From positions 1-64,000 of the forward strand of contig NZ_BMRY01000014.1 of the NCBI RefSeq assembly GCF_014648875.1: DNA of 64,000 nt, written 5' to 3'. Origin of the DNA: Streptomyces parvus. GTDB lineage: Bacteria > Actinomycetota > Actinomycetes > Streptomycetales > Streptomycetaceae. This document shows positions 58,913-64,000 of the stretch, in pieces (position 1 is the first letter of the stretch; every line of letters begins with the position of its first letter). The position numbers and the translations under genes are program-made. Under the pieces are notes generated by a model that saw only the letters and a list, made by a program, of their open reading frames with translations, was not told where the DNA came from and ran no database searches.

Positions 58913-59506
58913 GTGAGCACGACACCACCTGTACTTGCCGCAGAGCTGGCACAGGCGTGGGCCGACATTCAGCGGTACCACCCCGAGCTGCCCGATCTTG
59001 CCGCGCCCGAGTCCCTGATCGGAGAGTCCTCGTCCGCCTGTGGCGCCGAGCTCTCCTTCGAGCGACTGCTCCACGAGGCAGTCCACGGCATCGCCGCCGC
59101 GAGAGGAGTCCGAGACACCTCCCGCGCCGGCCGCTACCACAACCGACGCTTCCTCGCGATCGCCGAGGAGCTGGGCCTCGATCATGCCGAGGAACCCCAC
59201 CCCAGCAGCGGATTCTCCCTGGTCACGCTGAATCCGGAAGCCAAGCGCCGGTACCGTCCGACCACCGAACGGCTGCAGCGCGCCCTCAAGGCGCACACCG
59301 TCGCCACCGCCGCCGACACCAAGCGCTCCTTCCGCGGACCTGCCGCCCGGCACGGTTCCTCCGGAGGCGGCGTGCGGGTCAAGGCCGTCTGCGACTGCGG
59401 ACGCAACGTCCGCGTCGTCCCGTCGGTCCTGGCGCAGGCGCCGATCGTCTGCGGCGGCTGCGGCAAGCCGTTCCGGATCCCGGAAGCGGCGGTCGCGGTG
59501 GGGTGA
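58913..59506 (+). CDS. SprT-like putative zinc metalloprotein
   Basis: A 197-residue protein. An N-terminal helical part carries LLHEAVHGIAAARGV, an HExxH-type zinc motif, followed by RYHNRRFLAIAEELGL, as in SprT-like proteases. A C-terminal zinc ribbon is formed by CDCGRNVRVV and CGGCGKPFRI. The combination suggests a zinc metallopeptidase, perhaps acting on DNA-protein crosslinks or ribosome-associated targets, but this is inference from motifs. The GTG at 58913 has no ribosome-binding site, so the mRNA may be leaderless. Confidence 0.72.
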   Translation: MSTTPPVLAAELAQAWADIQRYHPELPDLAAPESLIGESSSACGAELSFERLLHEAVHGIAAARGVRDTSRAGRYHNRRFLAIAEELGLDHAEEPHPSSGFSLVTLNPEAKRRYRPTTERLQRALKAHTVATAADTKRSFRGPAARHGSSGGGVRVKAVCDCGRNVRVVPSVLAQAPIVCGGCGKPFRIPEAAVAVG

Positions 59507-59663
59507 GCCGATGTGGTGTGGCACAATGGCTAGCTGTACTCGACAGTCGCACAGGACCCCTCTCTCCTCCGGCTGACGCGTCCATCGGGCACACGAGTAC
59601 CGCAACCCCACGTGGCATCTTCGTTGTGCCCAACCACGTCAGAGACCAGGAGACACCACTTCC

Positions 59664-60104
59664 GTGGCAGTCAAGATCAAGCTGAAGCGTCTGGGCAAGA
59701 TCCGTTCGCCTCACTACCGCATCGTCGTCGCCGACTCCCGTACCCGCCGTGACGGCCGGGCCATCGAGGAGATCGGCCTGTACCACCCGGTGCAGAACCC
59801 CTCGCGCATCGAGGTCAACTCGGAGCGCGCGCAGTACTGGCTGTCCGTCGGCGCCCAGCCGACCGAGCCGGTTCTCGCGATCCTGAAGCTCACCGGTGAC
59901 TGGCAGGCCCACAAGGGTCTCCCGGCCCCCGCGCCGCTGCTGCAGCCGGAGCCCAAGGCTGACAAGCGCGCGCTGTTCGAGGCGCTGTCCGCGGACGGCG
60001 ACGAGGCCAAGGGTGAGGCCATCACCCCCAAGGCCAAGAAGTCCGACAAGAAGGCGGACGAGGCGGCTGACGCTGCCGAGTCCACCGAGTCGACCGAGGC
60101 CTGA
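59664..60104 (+). CDS. rpsP: 30S ribosomal protein S16
   Basis: A 146-residue S16. The core VAVKIKLKRLGKIRSPHYRI and RDGRAIEEIGLYHPVQNPS is followed by an actinobacterial extension of about 60 residues rich in Lys, Ala and Glu. GTG 59664 follows AGGAG. First gene of rpsP-khpA-rimM-trmD-rplS. Confidence 0.97.
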   Translation: MAVKIKLKRLGKIRSPHYRIVVADSRTRRDGRAIEEIGLYHPVQNPSRIEVNSERAQYWLSVGAQPTEPVLAILKLTGDWQAHKGLPAPAPLLQPEPKADKRALFEALSADGDEAKGEAITPKAKKSDKKADEAADAAESTESTEA

Positions 60105-60106
60105 GC

Positions 60107-60346
60107 ATGCTCGAGGAGGCTCTCGAGCACCTCGTGAAGGGCATCGTCGACAACCCCGACGACGTGCAGGTTGCCGAGCGCACCCTGCGTCGCGGGCGCG
60201 TGCTGGAGGTCCGGGTCCACCCCGACGACCTCGGCAAGGTGATCGGCCGCAACGGCCGCACCGCTCGCGCCCTGCGTACGGTCGTGGGTGCCATCGGCGG
60301 CCGCGGTATCCGCGTCGACCTCGTCGATGTGGACCAGGTTCGCTGA
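60107..60346 (+). CDS. khpA: KH-domain RNA-binding protein
   Basis: A 79-residue KH protein (LEEALEHLVKGIVDNPDD) with the GxxG loop GRNG in KVIGRNGRTARALRTVV. KhpA binds structured RNA and is encoded between rpsP and rimM in most Gram-positive bacteria. ATG 60107 comes 2 bp after rpsP. Confidence 0.95.
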   Translation: MLEEALEHLVKGIVDNPDDVQVAERTLRRGRVLEVRVHPDDLGKVIGRNGRTARALRTVVGAIGGRGIRVDLVDVDQVR

Positions 60347-60369
60347 TCAGCGAGTTGAACACCGGCCAG

Positions 60370-60404
60370 GGCCGGGGAGGGCCTTCGGGCCGTCCCCGGC
60401 CTTT
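60370..60404 (+). terminator. Hairpin between khpA and rimM
   Basis: A 9-bp outer stem (60370-60378 with 60393-60401) and an inner GGCC-TTCG-GGCC, followed by CTTTG. It may attenuate transcription within the operon. Confidence 0.7.
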
Positions 60405-60464
60405 GTCGTCGGCCACCCGGACGTCTCCACCTCCACGTCCGCACCCCATCAATCGGAGAACAGC

Positions 60465-61091
60465 GTGCAGTTGGTAGTCGCGCGGATCGGCCGCGCCCAC
60501 GGCATCAAGGGCGAGGTCACCGTCGAGGTACGAACGGACGAGCCGGAGCTGCGGCTCGGCCCCGGCGCCGTCCTGGCCACCGAACCGGCGGCGACGGGTC
60601 CGCTGACGGTCGAGGCGGGCCGGGTGCACAGCGGCCGGCTCCTGCTGCGCTTCGAGGGCGTACGCGACCGCACCGCCGCCGAGGCCCTCCGTAACACCCT
60701 CCTGATCGCCGAGGTGGACCCGGACGAACTGCCCGAGGAGGAGGACGAGTTCTACGACCACCAGCTGATCGACCTCGACGTGGTGCTCGCCGACGGCACC
60801 GAGATCGGCCGGATCACCGAGATCTCTCATCTTCCCTCGCAGGACCTGTTCATCGTGGAGCGCCCCGACGGCAGCGAGGTGATGATCCCCTTCGTCGAGG
60901 AGATCGTCACCGAGATCGACCTGGAGGAACAGCGCGCGGTCATCACCCCGCCGCCCGGTCTGATCGACGAGAGCGAGGCCGTGATCGCCTCCTCCCGCGA
61001 CGAGGAGACCGGCGAGGCGGCCTCCGGTGACTCGGCTTCCGGCGACGCGACCTCCGAGGACGCGGGCGAGACGCCGAAGGGCGACGCCTGA
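60465..61091 (+). CDS. rimM: Ribosome maturation factor RimM
   Basis: A 208-residue assembly factor that binds S19 in 30S subunits. RIGRAHGIKGEVTVEVRTDE starts the RimM domain, and FYDHQLIDLDVVL with MIPFVEEIVTEIDLE form the PRC-barrel. An acidic Ser/Gly/Glu tail of about 35 residues is added. GTG 60465 follows GGAG; the stop overlaps the trmD start. Confidence 0.95.
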   Translation: MQLVVARIGRAHGIKGEVTVEVRTDEPELRLGPGAVLATEPAATGPLTVEAGRVHSGRLLLRFEGVRDRTAAEALRNTLLIAEVDPDELPEEEDEFYDHQLIDLDVVLADGTEIGRITEISHLPSQDLFIVERPDGSEVMIPFVEEIVTEIDLEEQRAVITPPPGLIDESEAVIASSRDEETGEAASGDSASGDATSEDAGETPKGDA

Positions 61092-61912
61092 TGCGGCTCG
61101 ATGTCGTCACGATCTTCCCGGAGTACCTGGAACCGCTGAACGTCTCCCTCGTCGGCAAGGCCCGCGCCCGCGGCGTGCTGGACGTCCACGTACACGACCT
61201 GCGGCAGTGGACGTACGACCGGCACAACACGGTCGACGACACCCCCTACGGCGGCGGACCCGGCATGGTCATGAAGACCGAGCCCTGGGGTGACGCCCTG
61301 GACGCGTCCCTGGCCGACGGCTACGAGGCCGGGGCGCACTCCCCGGTCCTCGTCGTGCCCACGCCCAGCGGCCGGCCGTTCACCCAGGAACTGGCCGTCG
61401 AACTCTCCGCCGAGCCCTGGCTGCTCTTCACCCCGGCCCGGTACGAGGGCATCGACCGCCGGGTGATCGACGAGTACGCCACCCGGCTCAGGGTCGTCGA
61501 GGTCTCCATCGGGGACTACGTGCTGGCCGGCGGGGAAGCGGCCGTCCTGGTGATCACGGAGGCGGTGGCCCGGCTGCTGCCCGGTGTCCTCGGCAACGCC
61601 GAATCCCACCGGGACGACTCCTTCGCCCCGGGCGCGATGGCCAATCTCCTGGAGGGCCCCGCCTACACGAAGCCGCCCGAGTGGCGCGGCCGGTCCATCC
61701 CGGACGTCCTGCTCAGCGGCCACCACGGGAAGATCGCGCGCTGGCGGCGGGACCAGGCCTTCGCCCGTACCGCCCTCAACCGACCCGATCTGATCGAGCG
61801 GTGCGAGGCGAGCGCCTTCGACAAGAAGGACCGCGAGATCCTCTCCATCCTCGGCTTCGCACCGGAGCCCGGCGGCCGATTTTGGCGCAGGCCCACCGCC
61901 GTGGAAGAATAG
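61091..61912 (+). CDS. trmD: tRNA (guanine37-N1)-methyltransferase
   Basis: A 273-residue SPOUT methyltransferase that makes m1G37. RLDVVTIFPEYLEPL, DDTPYGGGPGMVMK, RYEGIDRRVID and SIGDYVLAGGEAAVLV (knotted SAM site) are present. ATG overlaps the rimM TGA by one base (TGATG). Confidence 0.97.
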   Translation: MRLDVVTIFPEYLEPLNVSLVGKARARGVLDVHVHDLRQWTYDRHNTVDDTPYGGGPGMVMKTEPWGDALDASLADGYEAGAHSPVLVVPTPSGRPFTQELAVELSAEPWLLFTPARYEGIDRRVIDEYATRLRVVEVSIGDYVLAGGEAAVLVITEAVARLLPGVLGNAESHRDDSFAPGAMANLLEGPAYTKPPEWRGRSIPDVLLSGHHGKIARWRRDQAFARTALNRPDLIERCEASAFDKKDREILSILGFAPEPGGRFWRRPTAVEE

Positions 61913-62045
61913 GACGCTGCTGTACGTCCGGAGTGCGCCCCTGCCACAGGGGGAAAGACGCCCGCCCGACGCGATCAGCACACCGAAAACTCCTCAACGA
62001 CATTTCCGTCGATGACCTGTGGCATCGGCGAAGAAAGCAGAAACC

Positions 62046-62396
62046 ATGGCTTCCCTGCTCGATGACGTCAATGCCGCCACCCTGCGGTCGGACGTCCCGG
62101 CGTTCCGCCCCGGTGACACCGTCAACGTCCACGTGCGCGTGATCGAGGGCAACCGCTCCCGTATCCAGCAGTTCAAGGGTGTTGTCATCCGCCGCCAGGG
62201 CGCGGGCGTCAGCGAGACCTTCACGGTCCGCAAGGTCTCGTTCTCCGTCGGCGTCGAGCGCACCTTCCCGGTGCACAGCCCGATCTTCGAGAAGATCGAG
62301 CTCGTCACCCGCGGTGACGTCCGCCGCGCCAAGCTGTACTTCCTCCGTGAGCTGCGCGGCAAGGCCGCGAAGATCAAGGAGAAGCGCGACAACTGA
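62046..62396 (+). CDS. rplS: 50S ribosomal protein L19
   Basis: A 116-residue L19 (MASLLDDVNAATLRSDVPAF). FRPGDTVNVHVRVIEGNRSR and KVSFSVGVERTFPVHSP are family sequence. ATG 62046 is used; an in-frame start 27 bp earlier is less likely. The 133-bp gap after trmD may contain its own promoter. Confidence 0.97.
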   Translation: MASLLDDVNAATLRSDVPAFRPGDTVNVHVRVIEGNRSRIQQFKGVVIRRQGAGVSETFTVRKVSFSVGVERTFPVHSPIFEKIELVTRGDVRRAKLYFLRELRGKAAKIKEKRDN

Positions 62397-62462
62397 GCTG
62401 TCGCCCGGTCATCCCCCTGCGGGTGACCCGTCCACAGCCTGGCCGGATAAGCTTCGGCCGCG

Positions 62463-63233
62463 ATGGACACGCAAGCACAGCACTCGGAGCGCGACCGCTC
62501 CTCGGAACCCGACGCGGGGTCCGGGGAGGGGTCGCGCTTTTCGCGTACGCGGGCCCGTGTCGCCTCCGTACTGTCCTGGCGGCGGGTGCTCGCCGGGGCG
62601 ATCCTGGCCACCGTCGCCCTGCTGCTGTTCAGCTCGTACGTCGTCCAGCCCTTCCTGGTCCCCAGCGGCTCGATGGAGCCGACGCTGCAGGTCGGCGACC
62701 GGGTGCTCGTGAACAAGCTGGCGTACCGCTTCGGTGCCGAGCCGCAGCGTGGCGACGTGGTGGTCTTCGACGGCACGGGATCGTTCGTACGGGAGGACCT
62801 CGACGCGAACCCGCTGGCCGGGCTGGTGCGCGGGGCGGCGGCCTCCCTCGGGCTCGCGGAGCCCGCCGACACCGACTTCGTGAAGCGGGTGGTGGGCGTG
62901 GGCGGCGACCGGGTCGTGTGCTGCGACAAGCAGGGGAGGCTCGCGGTCAACGGCACCGTGGTGGACGAGCCCTATCTGTACCCCGGTGACACCGCTTCCC
63001 GGGTGCCCTTCGACATCGTCGTGTCCGCCGGCACCCTCTGGATGATGGGCGACCACCGCAGCCGCTCCAGCGACTCCCGGGACCGCCTCGGATCGCCCGG
63101 CGGCGGGATGGTGCCCGTCGAGCGGGTGACCGGCCGGGTGGACTGGCTGGGCTGGCCGCCCGCCCGGGTCGGCCCGCTCACCGGGACCGGCGCCTTCGGC
63201 GACGTACGGGCACCTGGCGCGGCGCATGGGTAA
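62463..63233 (+). CDS. sipW: Type I signal peptidase (SipW-like)
   Basis: A 256-residue membrane serine protease that removes Sec and Tat signal peptides. One membrane helix at about 42-62 (VLAGAILATVALLLFSSYVV) precedes the catalytic Ser in VPSGSMEPTLQVGDRVLVNK, and the general-base Lys is in VKRVVGVGGDRVVC. MGDHRSRSSDSRD is box E. It is the first gene of the sip cluster known in Streptomyces (sipW-X-Y-Z); the number within the cluster is inferred from position. Its stop overlaps the next start by 8 bp. Confidence 0.92.
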   Translation: MDTQAQHSERDRSSEPDAGSGEGSRFSRTRARVASVLSWRRVLAGAILATVALLLFSSYVVQPFLVPSGSMEPTLQVGDRVLVNKLAYRFGAEPQRGDVVVFDGTGSFVREDLDANPLAGLVRGAAASLGLAEPADTDFVKRVVGVGGDRVVCCDKQGRLAVNGTVVDEPYLYPGDTASRVPFDIVVSAGTLWMMGDHRSRSSDSRDRLGSPGGGMVPVERVTGRVDWLGWPPARVGPLTGTGAFGDVRAPGAAHG

Positions 63234-64000
63234 CCGCGGACGCCCGCGCGGCGCGACCGACCCCCGCGCGTCCCTGCCGACCGGGACCAGGCCGACCGCG
63301 CCGCGCTCGCTGCCCACCCGGGCGGAGCGCCGCAGGCTCGCCAACAAGGTCCGGCGCAAGCGCCGCAGGTCCGCGGTGAAGGAGATACCCGTCCTCGTCG
63401 TCGTGGCGCTGCTGATCGCGCTCGTCCTGAAGACGTTCCTGGTCCAGGCGTTCGTCATCCCGTCCGGGTCGATGGAACAGACCATCCGGATCGGCGACCG
63501 GGTGCTCGTCGACAAGCTGACCCCGTGGTTCGGGTCCAAGCCGCAGCGCGGCGACGTCGTGGTCTTCAAGGACCCCGGCGGCTGGCTCCAGCAGGAGAAC
63601 CCCGGCCAGAAGGACGACGCGCCGATCGGCGTCAAGCAGGCCACCGAACTGCTGACCTTCATCGGACTGCTGCCGTCCGACGACGAGCAGGACCTGATCA
63701 AACGGGTCATCGCGGTCGGCGGCGACACCGTGAAGTGCTGCGGCGAGGACGGCCGGGTCACCGTCAACGGCGTACCGCTGGCCGAGACGTACCTCCACCC
63801 CGACGACCGGCCCTCGACCATCTCGTTCGAGGTGAAGGTCCCCGAAGGCCGGCTCTTCGTGATGGGGGATCACCGCTCCGACTCCGCCGACTCCCGCTTC
63901 CACCTCGACGAACCCGACCGGGGCACGGTCGCCGAGGAGGAGGTCGTGGGGCGGGCCGTCGTGATCGCCTGGCCGTTCGGACACTGGAGCACCCTGGAGG
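63226..64000 (+). CDS. sipX: Second type I signal peptidase, 5' part
   Basis: The frame opens at ATG 63226 (MGNRGRPRGATDPR), inside the end of the preceding gene, and runs past the window end (258 codons seen). A basic N-terminus (ERRRLANKVRRKRRRSAV) precedes a membrane helix (IPVLVVVALLIALVLKTFL). The catalytic Ser is in IPSGSMEQTIRIGDRVLVDK, Lys in IKRVIAVGGDTVKCC, and box E is FVMGDHRSDSADSRF. Tandem, coupled signal peptidases are typical of Streptomyces. Confidence 0.92.
   Translation, partial: MGNRGRPRGATDPRASLPTGTRPTAPRSLPTRAERRRLANKVRRKRRRSAVKEIPVLVVVALLIALVLKTFLVQAFVIPSGSMEQTIRIGDRVLVDKLTPWFGSKPQRGDVVVFKDPGGWLQQENPGQKDDAPIGVKQATELLTFIGLLPSDDEQDLIKRVIAVGGDTVKCCGEDGRVTVNGVPLAETYLHPDDRPSTISFEVKVPEGRLFVMGDHRSDSADSRFHLDEPDRGTVAEEEVVGRAVVIAWPFGHWSTLE

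Noticed and set aside
1..64000. CRISPR array, prophage, insertion sequence with transposase, or biosynthetic gene cluster
   Set aside because: No regularly spaced repeats, phage or transposase proteins, or assembly-line enzymes were found.

Overview
The window is high-GC chromosomal DNA with GC-rich third codon positions, frequent GTG starts and long spurious antisense frames. Its gene content points to Streptomyces: conservons, the regulators NdgR and NsdA, the HU-H1 fusion HupS, the AccB/AccE carboxylase, the glucose permease GlcP and clustered Sip signal peptidases. From memory the order follows the conserved core of the S. coelicolor chromosome from about SCO5535 to SCO5599. No database was searched, so the species is not assigned.

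Region by region: (1) 1-870 holds the 3' end of an acyl-CoA carboxylase beta gene and its epsilon subunit. (2) 948-11548, minus strand, holds two tandem four-gene conservons (sensor kinase-like CvnA, roadblock CvnB, DUF742 CvnC, GTPase CvnD). Their B and D genes are nearly identical. (3) 12130-16223 holds a 60-residue peptide gene, a 164-bp inverted-repeat element, an FAH-family enzyme coupled to gltX, a HAD phosphatase and five tRNA genes (Gln-Glu-Glu-Gln-Glu). (4) 16399-20546 holds ndgR divergent from leuCD, a small ORF and hupS. (5) 20593-29646 holds cofC, an acyltransferase, gpsA, ddlA, a lipoprotein gene, a stand-alone RAM-domain gene, thiL, thiD, rpmB and a FakA-like gene. (6) 29696-37208 is a housekeeping run: recG, rsmD, coaD, a coiled-coil protein gene, a YceD-like gene, rpmF, rnc and mutM. 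(7) 37181-39640 is more variable: an HxlR regulator, a secreted protein resembling the alpha-amylase inhibitor tendamistat, a secreted CAP-domain protein and an acylphosphatase. (8) 40090-48472 holds a small coiled-coil gene, smc, glcP, a luciferase-like oxidoreductase and ftsY. (9) 48575-55835 holds a primase/polymerase-like gene, nsdA, a second inverted-repeat element and the nitrogen operon amtB-glnK-glnD. (10) 55967-64000 holds ffh, a methyltransferase, a zinc-metalloprotease-like gene, rpsP-khpA-rimM-trmD-rplS and two signal peptidase genes, the second cut by the window end.

Several neighbours share a function. FtsY, Ffh and the signal peptidases serve protein export. GluRS lies about 0.9 kb from the tRNA-Glu and tRNA-Gln genes it is expected to charge. 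NdgR probably controls the adjacent leuCD. AmtB, GlnK and GlnD form one nitrogen-sensing unit. RpsP, RimM, TrmD and RplS belong to ribosome and tRNA maturation.

Most of the window is conserved core. The less ordinary points are the signs of gene conversion between the conservons with a duplicated-motif peptide gene nearby, cofC without a normal start codon, a short in-frame insertion in leuC that looks like a dispersed repeat, two MITE-like elements, a proline-rich insertion in the SMC hinge, and a tendamistat-like protein lacking the inhibitory triplet. I did not find a convincing new multi-gene system.
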